DNA from: Breoghania sp037026715
Lineage (GTDB): Bacteria; Pseudomonadota; Alphaproteobacteria; Rhizobiales; Stappiaceae
DNA length: 64,000 nucleotides
Assembly: GCF_037026715.1 (NCBI RefSeq)
Contig: NZ_JBANCG010000001.1
Location: 649,975 to 713,974, forward strand
Direction: 5' to 3'
Shown here: positions 8,370-16,186 of the stretch, in pieces
How the letters are laid out: every line of letters begins with the position of its first letter
Numbering within the stretch: the stretch's first letter is position 1
Made by a program: the position numbers and the translations under genes
Notes under the pieces: generated by a model
The model's input: only the letters and a program-made list of their open reading frames with translations
Database searches by the model: none
What the model was told of the DNA's origin: nothing

Positions 8370-9316
8370 TGCAAAGCGACGATCGGGACCAGCGGCGCGG
8401 CATGCGCGCCAACGACCATGACGAAACGCAAGGCAAGGATGCCCCGGCCATGAAACCCGCCATGAACAAGGACATCAACATCCTTTGCGTCGAGGACGAG
8501 GAACTGCTGCTTGGCGATCTGGTGGGCGAACTGGAGGATGCCGGCTACGGGGTCAGCGCCGCGCGCAACGGCCGCGAGGCACTGGATATGCTGCAGACCC
8601 TGCAGCCCGACCTGATCCTGTGCGACGTGATGATGCCGGAGATGGACGGGCCGACGCTGCTGAAGGTCATCCGGCAGAAGATCCCCGCACTCGACCAGGT
8701 GCCGTTCATCTTCCTGACGGCGCGTTCCGCGCGCGAGGACGTGATCAGCGGCCGCAAGCTCGGGGCGGACGACTACCTGACCAAGCCGATCGACTACGAC
8801 ATGCTGCTGGCGACCATCGAGACGCGGATCGCCGGCGTGCGGCGCATGGCGGAGCATTCCCGCCAGCAACTGATGAAGCTCTACAAGGCCTACAAGGAGA
8901 CGCAGAAGGAGAAACCTCCGATCCAGGTCGCGATCGTCACCTCCAACACCAAGGCGATCGCGCCGATCAGCTCGGCGCTGAACGAGGTCGGCTGCACGGT
9001 GACGCTGATTGCGGAGGATACGCTGCACGCGGACACCTTCGCCAAGCACAGCTACGACGTGAGCTTCCTGGTCTATTCCAAGAAGGTGCACTACCTGCTG
9101 CAATATCTGGAGAATTCTGCTCATCGGAACAAGGCGTCGCGGCTTGTCGTGCTGGTGCCGCCGGGCATCAACGACAACACCCTGGAGGCGCTGAGGGAAC
9201 TGGGGGTGGACGGCTGCATCCAGTTCCCGTTCCGGCCCGTGGAGATCTTCAAGGTGATCATGGACAAGCTCGCCCAGCGCCCGGGAGCGATGGGGCTCAA
9301 GGCGATTCACGGCTAG
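8366..9316 (+). CDS. response regulator with receiver plus degenerate second receiver
   Basis: Cognate partner of the PAS-PAS kinase. The first receiver (about 36-155) is complete: acidic pair at VEDEE (43-45), phospho-acceptor Asp87 in LILCDVMMPEMDG, Thr in FLTARS and Lys in YLTKPID. After a helical linker (residues 160-190), the C-terminal 120 residues repeat the beta-alpha pattern of a receiver (QVAIVTSN, DVSFLVYS, SRLVVLVPP, GCIQFPFRPVEI) but lack the acidic pocket, the phospho-acceptor and the lysine, so they form a pseudo-receiver. No DNA-binding or enzymatic output domain is present; output by protein contact is inferred. The start (ATGATG after AGGGCGGA) overlaps the kinase stop. Confidence 0.9.
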   Translation: MMQSDDRDQRRGMRANDHDETQGKDAPAMKPAMNKDINILCVEDEELLLGDLVGELEDAGYGVSAARNGREALDMLQTLQPDLILCDVMMPEMDGPTLLKVIRQKIPALDQVPFIFLTARSAREDVISGRKLGADDYLTKPIDYDMLLATIETRIAGVRRMAEHSRQQLMKLYKAYKETQKEKPPIQVAIVTSNTKAIAPISSALNEVGCTVTLIAEDTLHADTFAKHSYDVSFLVYSKKVHYLLQYLENSAHRNKASRLVVLVPPGINDNTLEALRELGVDGCIQFPFRPVEIFKVIMDKLAQRPGAMGLKAIHG

Positions 9317-9335
9317 CGGGACGCAAGCCATCGAT

Positions 9336-9572
9336 CCTGAGAGTCCGGGCTGAAAATGGCAGTTGGTTCTGTGCGCCTTCATACGTCTCCACCGTCATCA
9401 CCCGGCGAAGTCCGGGCGATCCAGCGCGTGCCCGGAATGCTGCGGCTGGTGATGGATTGCCCGGACGGAGCCTGTGCCCGCGAAAGCGGGTGCCAGGCAA
9501 TGACGGTGGAGGGGCATAAGGGGAATAGCCGAAAGCGCCTAGCCTGATACTATTTGCCGGCCAGGCTTCGAG
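9336..9572. repeat. REP-pair (MITE-like) element, copy 2
   Basis: Full-length copy. It starts with CCGGGCTGAAAATGG, carries the two hairpins (CACCCGGCGAAGTCCGGG and ATTGCCCGG...GCCAGGCAAT) and ends GATACTATTTGCCGG. Its flanks, ATCCTGAG on the left and GAGGAGGCCTGACAAGG with GTCTCGAAGG on the right, are halves of the CCTTCGAGACG hairpin family, so it appears inserted into one. It fills most of the 9317-9650 gap. Confidence 0.85.
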
Positions 9573-9650
9573 GAGGCCTGACAAGGCTGTCTCGAAGGGT
9601 AGGCCGCAGCACGTAAACCCGCGACCCGTTTCCGTTTGAGGGAAAACGAT

Positions 9651-10442
9651 CTACACGAAGGCCGCCGCGCCCCGCGCCACGACGTAGAGGCCGACGCAGA
9701 TCACCACGGCGGAAAAGACGCGAGTGAGCGCGCGCTTGCCTGCACCTGTGCGTCCATTGCCCATGCGGCCGGCCGCCCAGGTGCCGAGAATGCCGCCGGC
9801 GATGCCGCCTGCGATGAATTCGGCCGCCAGCACCCAGTCGACCAGCCCGGAAAGCGCGTAGTTGGACGCCGTCGTCAGCCCGAAGGTGGTGACGGCGACG
9901 AGCGAGGAGCCGACCGCGTTGAGCATCGGCATGGCGGTCGCCGCGATCAGGCCCGGCACGATGAGAAAGCCGCCGCCGATGCCGAAGAAGCCGGACAGCA
10001 GGCCGACGCCGAAACCGGTGATCAGGAGGCGCGGCAGCAGGCGGCGGGCGGAGGCGCTGTCGAGGTGGACATTCGCGTCGTCCCGACCCTCCGGCCGGCG
10101 CAGCATCGCGATGCCGACGACGATCATGATCACGCCGAAGAGCGCGAGCAGCCTGTCGCCATCGATCGCCTTGCCGAGGGTGGAGCCGGCCGCAGCACCT
10201 ACGAGCCCGCTTGCCGCGAAGACCAGCGCGCAGGGCCATTTCACCGTGCCGGCGCGGGCATGGCCGGCAAGGCCGGCTGCGGCGTTGACCGCGACCGCGA
10301 GCGCGCTGGTGCCAATGGCGATGTGGGGGGCGGGAACGCCGACGACATAGACCAGCAGCGGCACGGCAAGTACCGAACCGCCGCCGCCGATGAGCCCGAG
10401 CGACAGGCCGACGAGGGCGCCGCTCGCAAGCGCTGCGATCAT
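9651..10442 (-). CDS. TSUP-family (TauE/SafE) membrane permease
   Basis: Inner-membrane protein of 263 residues with about eight hydrophobic segments and the TSUP signature twice: GLSLGLIGGGGSVLAVPLL near the N terminus and GLLSGFFGIGGGFLIVPGL in the second half, an internal duplication. Members export sulfite, sulfoacetate or related anions. Its ATG overlaps the stop of the rhodanese-DUF2892 gene by four bases, placing it in the sulfide module controlled by the ArsR-type repressor, where a permease is a standard component. A role in exporting sulfite or another sulfur product is inferred. Confidence 0.88.
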   Translation of the reverse strand: MIAALASGALVGLSLGLIGGGGSVLAVPLLVYVVGVPAPHIAIGTSALAVAVNAAAGLAGHARAGTVKWPCALVFAASGLVGAAAGSTLGKAIDGDRLLALFGVIMIVVGIAMLRRPEGRDDANVHLDSASARRLLPRLLITGFGVGLLSGFFGIGGGFLIVPGLIAATAMPMLNAVGSSLVAVTTFGLTTASNYALSGLVDWVLAAEFIAGGIAGGILGTWAAGRMGNGRTGAGKRALTRVFSAVVICVGLYVVARGAAAFV

Positions 10443-10996
10443 CCGAACTGGCCGATGCCGGTGGCGCCGGGCAGGCGCGGCTTGTTGCGGTTCCACGGCA
10501 TCAACGAGACGAAGAAGGCCATCGGGCAGAAGTTGGTTGCGCCCGAGAACAGAAGGCCGCAGCCGACGAGAAGCGACAGCAGGTGCCAGGCAGGCGCCAC
10601 GTAGGTGCCGAGCACGAAGCCGGCGATGGCGAGAACGCCGGCCGTCATCAGCGCCTGACGCAGGATGGAGACGGGCTTGCGTTCCTGGCGCTCCACCGGC
10701 AGGCCGGCGCGTTTCCAGGCGCTGAGGCCTCCTTCCAGCACATAGGCCTCGCCATCGGCGCAGGCGGCGAGCAGCGGGCTGTTGGCATTGGTGCGCGCGC
10801 CGGAGGCGCACAGGAAGATGACCTTGCCGGACGCGCTCTTCACCGACCCGGCCTCGCCCATCGTCGACATCGGCGAGAGCTGCGAGCCGGGGATGCGTTC
10901 GCGGTCGAACTCGCATTGCTCGCGCACGTCGACCAGCAGCGCGCCGGCCTGTGCCAGATTGTGCGCCGCGCGGGCGTCGATCGATTTCAGGCTCAT
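10439..10996 (-). CDS. rhodanese-DUF2892 membrane sulfurtransferase (YgaP-like)
   Basis: The 185 residues combine a cytoplasmic rhodanese domain (1-105), with active-site Cys63 in FLCASGART, and a DUF2892 membrane hairpin (about 114-165, two spans, GLLFSGATNFCPM). This is the arrangement of E. coli YgaP, a membrane-bound sulfurtransferase that handles persulfide and can be S-nitrosylated. An extra cysteine, Cys28, lies in the DVREQCEF loop. It is followed by the TSUP gene with an ATGA overlap and preceded by the repressor gene at 73 bases, so all three are likely one operon. Confidence 0.9.
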   Translation of the reverse strand: MSLKSIDARAAHNLAQAGALLVDVREQCEFDRERIPGSQLSPMSTMGEAGSVKSASGKVIFLCASGARTNANSPLLAACADGEAYVLEGGLSAWKRAGLPVERQERKPVSILRQALMTAGVLAIAGFVLGTYVAPAWHLLSLLVGCGLLFSGATNFCPMAFFVSLMPWNRNKPRLPGATGIGQFG

Positions 10997-11069
10997 GATC
11001 GGATCCTCATTTCAACGGCGCGCCCGGTTCGGGAGAGGGCGCGGAACAATTCCGGGTCGTTGCGTGTTG

Positions 11070-11378
11070 TCAGGCCTCGCAGAACACGTCCTTCAGCAGC
11101 ACCAGGATGCGCTCGGCGGCCGGGTTCTCGATGCGGTAGTAGAGCGTCTGGCCGTCGCGGCGGAACGTGACGAGCCCCTCGGCGCGCATCTTGGCCAGAT
11201 GCTGGGAAAGCGCCGACTGGCCGAGCCCCACCGCCTTCGACAGCGCGGTGACCGATGCCTCGCTTTGGGCGAGCTCGCACAGGATCTGCAACCGGCTTTC
11301 GCTGGCCAGCAGTTTCAACAGGCGGGCGGCATCGCCGGCACGCGCGGAAAGGTCAGCCGGATCGCTCAACGGACGCAT
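11070..11378 (-). CDS. bigR: ArsR-family persulfide-sensing repressor (BigR/SqrR-like)
   Basis: Winged-helix repressor. The helix-turn-helix runs through VTALSKAVGLGQSALSQHLAKM and the wing is FRRDGQTLYYRI. Cys34 (QILCELAQ) and Cys100 (DVFCEA) are 66 residues apart, the same spacing as the Cys pair that forms a disulfide or tetrasulfide in BigR and SqrR. The neighbours (rhodanese, TSUP, persulfide dioxygenase) are the classic targets. The frame extends to ATG 11426, but that codon lies inside the putative operator. ATG 11378 has GGGAG just upstream (within ATGGGAGCG) and gives the usual length, so I choose it. Confidence 0.9.
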   Translation of the reverse strand: MRPLSDPADLSARAGDAARLLKLLASESRLQILCELAQSEASVTALSKAVGLGQSALSQHLAKMRAEGLVTFRRDGQTLYYRIENPAAERILVLLKDVFCEA

Positions 11379-11398
11379 CGCTCCCATCCTCGACGGAG

Positions 11399-11445
11399 TG
11401 ATATGTATATTAGATGTTGCTAACATTAGAATGTATGAATATATT
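11399..11445. promoter_or_regulatory. putative BigR/SqrR operator in divergent promoter
   Basis: AT-rich island between the repressor gene and the divergent hydrolase gene. It is centred on the perfect inverted repeat ATGTTGCTAACAT (11414-11426) and bordered by ATATGTATAT on the left and GTATGAATATAT on the right. BigR-type repressors bind AT-rich palindromes overlapping such promoters. The match to a specific consensus was judged by eye. Confidence 0.55.
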
Positions 11446-11548
11446 TGTCAAGAACGAGCATGCCCTGCTGCCGAATGCGCGACCTGCCGGGGCACGCATC
11501 GGACCGGCACGCATCGGACCGGGGGGCAGGAAACGTGAGGAGAGAACG

Positions 11549-12427
11549 ATGACCACCGCCGACATCGCCCCTGATATTCAGGCCTTTTTCGACGAGCCGA
11601 CGAACACGGTGAGCTATCTCGTGGCCGATCCGGAAACCCGCAAGGCGGCCGTGATCGATCCGGTTCTCGACTACGATCACAAGTCCGGCAAGGCCTCGAC
11701 GAAATCCGCCGACGCGATCCTGAATGCGGCGTCCGAGCGGGGGCTCTCGATCGTCTGGGTGCTGGAGACGCACGCCCATGCAGATCATCTCTCGGGCGCG
11801 CCCTACATCAAGCTCAAGACCGGCGCGCCGGTCGCCATCGGCGAGCGCATCCGCGAGGTTCAGAAAATCTTCCGCCCCGTCTTCAACGCCGAGGACGTTT
11901 CCGGCGACGGGTCGGAATTCGATCATCTGTTTAAGGACGGCGAGGTCTTCGAGATCGGCGCGCTGAAGGGCGAGGTGATCGCGACGCCGGGGCACACGCC
12001 GGCCTGCATTTCCTACCGGATTGGCGATGCGGTGTTCGTCGGCGACACGCTGTTCATGCCGGATTACGGCACCGCGCGGGCGGATTTTCCCGGCGGCGAC
12101 GCGCGCCAGCTCTACCGCTCGATCCACAAGCTTCTGAGCCTGCCGGAGGAGACGCGGCTCTTCATGTGCCACGACTACAAGGCGCCGGGGCGCGACGACT
12201 ACGCCTGGGAGACGACGGTCGGCGAGGAGAAGGCGCGCAACGTCCACGTGGGCGGTGGCAAGAGCGAGGACGACTACGTCGCCATGCGCGAGGCGCGCGA
12301 TGCCACGCTCGCCGCGCCGAACCTGTTGATGCCGTCCATCCAGGTGAACATGCGCGCCGGCAAGCTGCCGCCCGCGGAGGCCAACGGCGTGACGTATCTC
12401 AAGGTGCCCGTAAAGCTGGCAGGGTGA
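11549..12427 (+). CDS. blh: MBL-fold persulfide dioxygenase-like hydrolase (Blh type)
   Basis: Metallo-beta-lactamase-fold protein of 292 residues, similar to ETHE1/Blh, which oxidise glutathione persulfide to sulfite. Metal ligands are visible: His75, His77, Asp79 and His80 in THAHADH, then the His of TPGHTPAC, the Asp of GDTLFMPDYG and the His of MCHDYK. ATG 11549 has GAGGAGAG upstream (11537-11543); the open frame before it is not coding. It is divergent from bigR across the operator region and is likely derepressed together with it when persulfide accumulates. Sulfite made here would be a plausible cargo for the TSUP permease. Confidence 0.9.
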   Translation: MTTADIAPDIQAFFDEPTNTVSYLVADPETRKAAVIDPVLDYDHKSGKASTKSADAILNAASERGLSIVWVLETHAHADHLSGAPYIKLKTGAPVAIGERIREVQKIFRPVFNAEDVSGDGSEFDHLFKDGEVFEIGALKGEVIATPGHTPACISYRIGDAVFVGDTLFMPDYGTARADFPGGDARQLYRSIHKLLSLPEETRLFMCHDYKAPGRDDYAWETTVGEEKARNVHVGGGKSEDDYVAMREARDATLAAPNLLMPSIQVNMRAGKLPPAEANGVTYLKVPVKLAG

Positions 12428-12465
12428 AGCTGGCAGGGTGAGGGGGCGAGGGGCATTGCGATCTC

Positions 12466-12563
12466 TCCGCCGTCATCCTCCGGCTCTGTCCGGGGGATCC
12501 AGCGCTCTCCGCGCGTGCTGTGCCCGGCGATGGATTGCCCGGACTGCGCCGGGCAATGACGGT
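12466..12563. repeat. REP-pair element, copy 3 (core only)
   Basis: Carries both hairpins (CATCCTCCGGCTCTGTCCGG and ATTGCCCGG...GCCGGGCAAT) but no recognisable MITE-like ends. It lies immediately downstream of the persulfide dioxygenase gene. Confidence 0.8.
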
Positions 12564-12636
12564 GGAGGCATTGGCGCAAGGCGGGATGTGATTGAAATCG
12601 TTATAGAAGTGACCTCACATGCCCGCCCCACACTCG

Positions 12637-12666
12637 GTTGTCATCCCCGCCTGCGCGGGGATGACA
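12637..12666. repeat. CCCGCxxxGCGGG hairpin repeat
   Basis: TGTCATCCCCGCCTGCGCGGGGATGACA forms a near-perfect hairpin. Related sequences (GTCATTCCCGCGGAGGCGGG) lie at 29980-30092. It is a widespread type of extragenic hairpin in alphaproteobacteria. Confidence 0.75.
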
Positions 12667-12835
12667 CCGAGGGAGAGGCGCCAGTGCCGGGCAATGACGA
12701 TGGACAGTTCAGAGACAACTGGCTCCACCCCTCCCTGTAATCATCTTTCCTGACCAAACGTCACCTTCTCCTCTTGCAGTTCCCGTCGCACTGGGCTTTC
12801 CTCGCCTCACGAAACGAGCCCGCGTACCGGGCCGA

Positions 12836-12946
12836 GAGCGTTTTCCGTTCAGACGGGATCGTCTGAACGAAAAGAAACCGCTCCAGATCAATAGCTCGAG
12901 CATATCCCGATCAGATTGGTTCAATCTGATCGGGATATGCTCGAGG
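12836..12946. repeat. RIME1-like double palindrome, copy 1
   Basis: Two palindromes joined by a conserved spacer. The first is GTTCAGACGGGATCGTCTGAAC. The second spans about 50 bases, from CTCGAGCATATCCCGATCAG to CTGATCGGGATATGCTCGAG. The spacer contains AAGAAACCGCTCCAGATCAA. The layout recalls the RIME1 mosaic elements of rhizobia. It ends 19 bases before the mccA start, so it lies in the mccA leader. A copy in the opposite orientation is at 25752-25868. Confidence 0.85.
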
Positions 12947-12964
12947 GAAACGTTCAGGGGACAC

Positions 12965-14917
12965 ATGCTGACATCGCTGCTGATCGCCAACCGGGGTGAG
13001 ATCGCCTGCCGGATCATCAGGACCGCCCGCCGCATGGGGCTGGGCACCATCGCGGTCTACTCCGAGGCCGACAGGGACGCGCTGCATGTGCGGCTCGCCG
13101 ACGAGGCGGTGGCGATCGGGCCGGCGCCGGCCTCCGAATCCTATCTCGATATCGAGAAGATCCTTGGCGCCGCGCGGCAGACCCATGCCGAGGCGATCCA
13201 TCCGGGCTACGGTTTCCTGTCGGAGAACGCCGCATTCGCGGAAGCCTGCGAGCGGGCGGGCATCGTCTTCGTCGGGCCTCCGGCCTCCGCCATCCGCGCC
13301 ATGGGGCTCAAGGACGGCGCCAAGGCGCTGATGGAGAAGGCCGGCGTGCCGGTGGTGCCGGGCTATCACGGCGATTTGCAGGACCCGACCTTCCTGCGCC
13401 AGAAGGCCTACGAGATCGGCTATCCGGTGCTGATCAAGGCGGTGGCGGGCGGCGGCGGCAAGGGCATGCGCCGCGTCGACAAGGCCATCGAGTTCGACGA
13501 CGCGCTGCAATCGGCCATGCGCGAGGCCCAGAACGCCTTCGGCGATCCGCGCGTGCTGATCGAGAAATTCGTCACCAATCCCCGCCATGTCGAGATCCAG
13601 GTCTTCGCCGATGGGCACGGCAATGCCGTGCATCTGTTCGAGCGCGACTGCTCGGCCCAGCGCCGCCACCAGAAGGTGATCGAGGAAGCGCCGGCGCCTG
13701 GCATGAGCGAGGAGGTGCGCAAGGCGATGGGCGATGCGGCGGTGGCGGCTGCGTTGGCCGTCGGCTATGTCGGCGCCGGCACGGTGGAATTCATCGCCGA
13801 CGGATCGAAGGGCCTGAGGGCTGACGGCTTCTGGTTCATGGAAATGAACACGCGGCTCCAGGTCGAGCATCCGGTGACCGAGTTCGTCACCGGCACCGAT
13901 CTCGTCGAATGGCAGATCCGCGTCGCCTCGGGTGAGGTGCTGCCGATGGAACAGGCGCAACTTACGCTTTCCGGCCACGCGGTTGAGGTTCGCCTTTATG
14001 CGGAGGATCCGGACAACGGCTTCCTGCCATCGACCGGCAAGCTCGACCTGTTGCGACTGCCGGACGGCGAGGGCGTCCGCGTCGATACGGGCGTGGAGGA
14101 GGGGGCGGAGGTCTCGCCCTTCTACGATCCGATGATCGCCAAGGTGATCGCCCATGGCGCGACGCGCGCGGAGGCGTTCGACCGGCTGGCCGGCGCGCTT
14201 GCGCAAACCGCGGTTGCCGGCCCGCGTTGCAATCTCGCCTTTCTGCGCGCGCTGGTCGATCACCCGGCCGTGCGCGCAGGCGGGTTCGATACCGGGCTGA
14301 TCGACCGCGAGATCGCGACGCTGACGGGCGGCGGGGTTTCCGAAGCCGCGGTTGAGGCGGCGCTGTCGGCGCTGCTGGCGCCCGAAGTCGATGAGCCCGA
14401 TGCGGGCGGATGGCTTGATCCGTGGTCGGTGCGCGATGCGTTCCAGCTATCCGGCGACCGGGATGTGGGCGTGCGGGTCGTGGTCGACGGCGAGGAGCGC
14501 GAGATGCGGATGCGCTGGCACCAAGGCGTCCCGGAGCGTGCGGATACAGCCGGGGCGGACGTGGCGCGGGTTGCCGGTGGCGTCGTTGCGCTGGAAGGCG
14601 GGCGGGCGGTCAAGGTCGCGCTCGCAGACAGCCTGCTGCGCGAGGCCGAGGACGACAGCGGCCATGGTGCCGTCACCGCGCCGATGCACGGCAAGGTCAT
14701 CGCCGTCTTCGTGGAGGAAGGCGCGGAGGTTTCGCGCGGCGACCGGCTGTTCATCGTGGAGGCGATGAAGATGGAACACGCGGTGACCGCCCCGCGCGAC
14801 GGACGGGTGGAGCGGGTCTCCGCCAGCGAGGGCGACCAGGTGGAGCAGGGGGCGGCGGTCGTCGTTCTGGAGGAGACGGTGACGGAAGCCGGCGGGGCGC
14901 AATCTGACGTTGCGTGA
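12965..14917 (+). CDS. mccA: methylcrotonyl-CoA carboxylase, biotin-containing (alpha) subunit
   Basis: Biotin carboxylase plus biotin carrier, partner of MccB. In 650 residues it has: the biotin carboxylase N domain (MLTSLLIANRGEIACRIIRT; HPGYGFLSEN), the ATP-grasp domain with glycine-rich loop AVAGGGGKGMRR, MEMNTRLQVEHPVTE in the active site, the BC C-terminal domain, a linker/BT region, and a biotinyl domain with acceptor Lys602 in EAMKMEH. The length and motif set fit MCC alpha rather than the longer propionyl-CoA carboxylase alpha, though acyl-CoA specificity cannot be read off directly. ATG follows AGGGGAC. It is transcribed like mccB but lies 6.5 kb downstream of it. Confidence 0.92.
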   Translation: MLTSLLIANRGEIACRIIRTARRMGLGTIAVYSEADRDALHVRLADEAVAIGPAPASESYLDIEKILGAARQTHAEAIHPGYGFLSENAAFAEACERAGIVFVGPPASAIRAMGLKDGAKALMEKAGVPVVPGYHGDLQDPTFLRQKAYEIGYPVLIKAVAGGGGKGMRRVDKAIEFDDALQSAMREAQNAFGDPRVLIEKFVTNPRHVEIQVFADGHGNAVHLFERDCSAQRRHQKVIEEAPAPGMSEEVRKAMGDAAVAAALAVGYVGAGTVEFIADGSKGLRADGFWFMEMNTRLQVEHPVTEFVTGTDLVEWQIRVASGEVLPMEQAQLTLSGHAVEVRLYAEDPDNGFLPSTGKLDLLRLPDGEGVRVDTGVEEGAEVSPFYDPMIAKVIAHGATRAEAFDRLAGALAQTAVAGPRCNLAFLRALVDHPAVRAGGFDTGLIDREIATLTGGGVSEAAVEAALSALLAPEVDEPDAGGWLDPWSVRDAFQLSGDRDVGVRVVVDGEEREMRMRWHQGVPERADTAGADVARVAGGVVALEGGRAVKVALADSLLREAEDDSGHGAVTAPMHGKVIAVFVEEGAEVSRGDRLFIVEAMKMEHAVTAPRDGRVERVSASEGDQVEQGAAVVVLEETVTEAGGAQSDVA

Positions 14918-14983
14918 TGCGCATCACGGCAGCCTGCGGCCGGATGGCGCAAAGGATCCCCGTCCAAGCGATCGAGGTCGATC

Positions 14984-15541
14984 GTGTCCATTGGGGTATC
15001 CAAATTGAAAAAGGTATTTCGAAATTCTGCCGTCGCCCTGGCGATGGCACTGGCGCTGCCGGTGGCAGTCGCCGCCACCTCGCGCACCCATGCCGACGAG
15101 GCCGTGGAGCGGGGTAAATATCTCGTCGGCCTCATGGGCTGCAACGACTGCCATACGCCCGGCCATTTCTTCGGCAAGCCGGACATGAGCCGCATGCTCT
15201 CCGGTTCGGAGGTGGCGTTTGAGGTGCCCGGCCTCGGGGCCTTCGTCGGCCCCAACCTGACGCCCGACGAGAAGACCGGACTCGGCGCCTGGTCGGAGGA
15301 GGAAATCGTCACCGCCCTTCAGACCGGCATCCGGCCGGACGGGCGCGAACTCGCGCCTGCCATGCCGTGGCGTGCGTTTGCCTCGATGACCAGGGCGGAT
15401 GCGACGGCGATCGCGCGTTATCTCAAATCGTTGCCGGCGGTCGACAACCAGGTTCCGGGGCCCTTCGCACCGGGCGAGACGGCGACGAGCTTCGTCTTTC
15501 GCGTCCTGCCGCCGGGCGAAGCGGTGGCGAACCTGCACTGA
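14984..15541 (+). CDS. exported monoheme c-type cytochrome
   Basis: A 185-residue periplasmic electron carrier. After a signal peptide (KKVFRNSAVALAMALALPVAVAA, cleavage near ADEA) comes a single heme site CNDCH in LMGCNDCHTPGH. A candidate axial Met lies in ELAPAMPWRAFASM. The spacing and the phrases VGPNLTPDEKTGLGAW and ATAIARYLKSLPAV are those of the cytochrome c domains found beside alcohol or aldehyde dehydrogenases, but no dehydrogenase adjoins here. The start is unsure: GTG 14984 or the in-frame TTG 15005, which has GGGG eight bases before it. Confidence 0.85.
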   Translation: MSIGVSKLKKVFRNSAVALAMALALPVAVAATSRTHADEAVERGKYLVGLMGCNDCHTPGHFFGKPDMSRMLSGSEVAFEVPGLGAFVGPNLTPDEKTGLGAWSEEEIVTALQTGIRPDGRELAPAMPWRAFASMTRADATAIARYLKSLPAVDNQVPGPFAPGETATSFVFRVLPPGEAVANLH

Positions 15542-15569
15542 GCTTCGCTGATCCGCGCCGACTCGGCGA

Positions 15570-15597
15570 GGGGCCCGCTCATGGCGGGCCCCATTTG
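15570..15597 (+). terminator. probable terminator of the cytochrome gene
   Basis: GGGGCCCGC and GCGGGCCCC form a nine-pair stem with a short loop, followed by a weak ATTTGC tail. It lies 29 bases after the cytochrome stop. Confidence 0.6.
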
Positions 15598-15705
15598 CGC
15601 CTCCTTGCCAAGGGGCCGTTGCTTACGGGGCCTTTGCTCAGGGAGCCCTGTGCAAAAGCGCAAGCCGACTTTGCCTCACAGGCCGCGCCTGCTAAATCTC
15701 AGGCC

Positions 15706-16140
15706 ATGACCCTCCATCTCGTCAAACTCTGTGTCGGCGTCGAGTCCGTCGAGGACCTTCAGGCCTGGATCGATTTCTCGCGTGAGGAGGCGCGCGCCGC
15801 CGGCCGCGAATGGGAGCGCTCCCACGTCACCCGCATGGTGCCCTCGCGCCGCGACGAGATTCTCGATGGCGGGTCGCTCTACTGGGTGATCAAGGGCATG
15901 ATCCAGGTGCGCTCGCCGCTCGTGGACATCCGCCCCTTCACCGATGCCGCCGGCATCAAGCGCTGCGAGCTGGTGATGGAGCCGCTCTTGGTGCGCACCG
16001 AGACCCAGCCGCGCCGCCCGTTCCAGGGCTGGCGCTACCTCAAGCCCGAGGACGCCCCGCGCGACGCGCACACGGTCGCCGCCGCTCCCGACATGCCGGA
16101 AGATATGCGCCGGGAACTGGCGGAGCTGGGGCTGCTGTAG
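15706..16140 (+). CDS. DUF1489 family protein
   Basis: A 144-residue conserved alphaproteobacterial protein of unknown function. Recognition rests on MTLHLVKLCVGVESVEDL, RMVPSRRDEILDGGSLYWVI, VDIRPFTDAAGIKRC and RRPFQGWRYLKPEDAP, which are strongly conserved in the family. There is no signal peptide or membrane span, so it is presumably cytoplasmic. ATG 15706 begins the family-type start; no strong ribosome-binding site is visible. It stands alone between a terminator and a repeat block. Confidence 0.9.
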   Translation: MTLHLVKLCVGVESVEDLQAWIDFSREEARAAGREWERSHVTRMVPSRRDEILDGGSLYWVIKGMIQVRSPLVDIRPFTDAAGIKRCELVMEPLLVRTETQPRRPFQGWRYLKPEDAPRDAHTVAAAPDMPEDMRRELAELGLL

Positions 16141-16186
16141 GGGCGCGGGATTTCGCGCGCGGGGCCGGTGGGCGTGTTCGAGGGCG

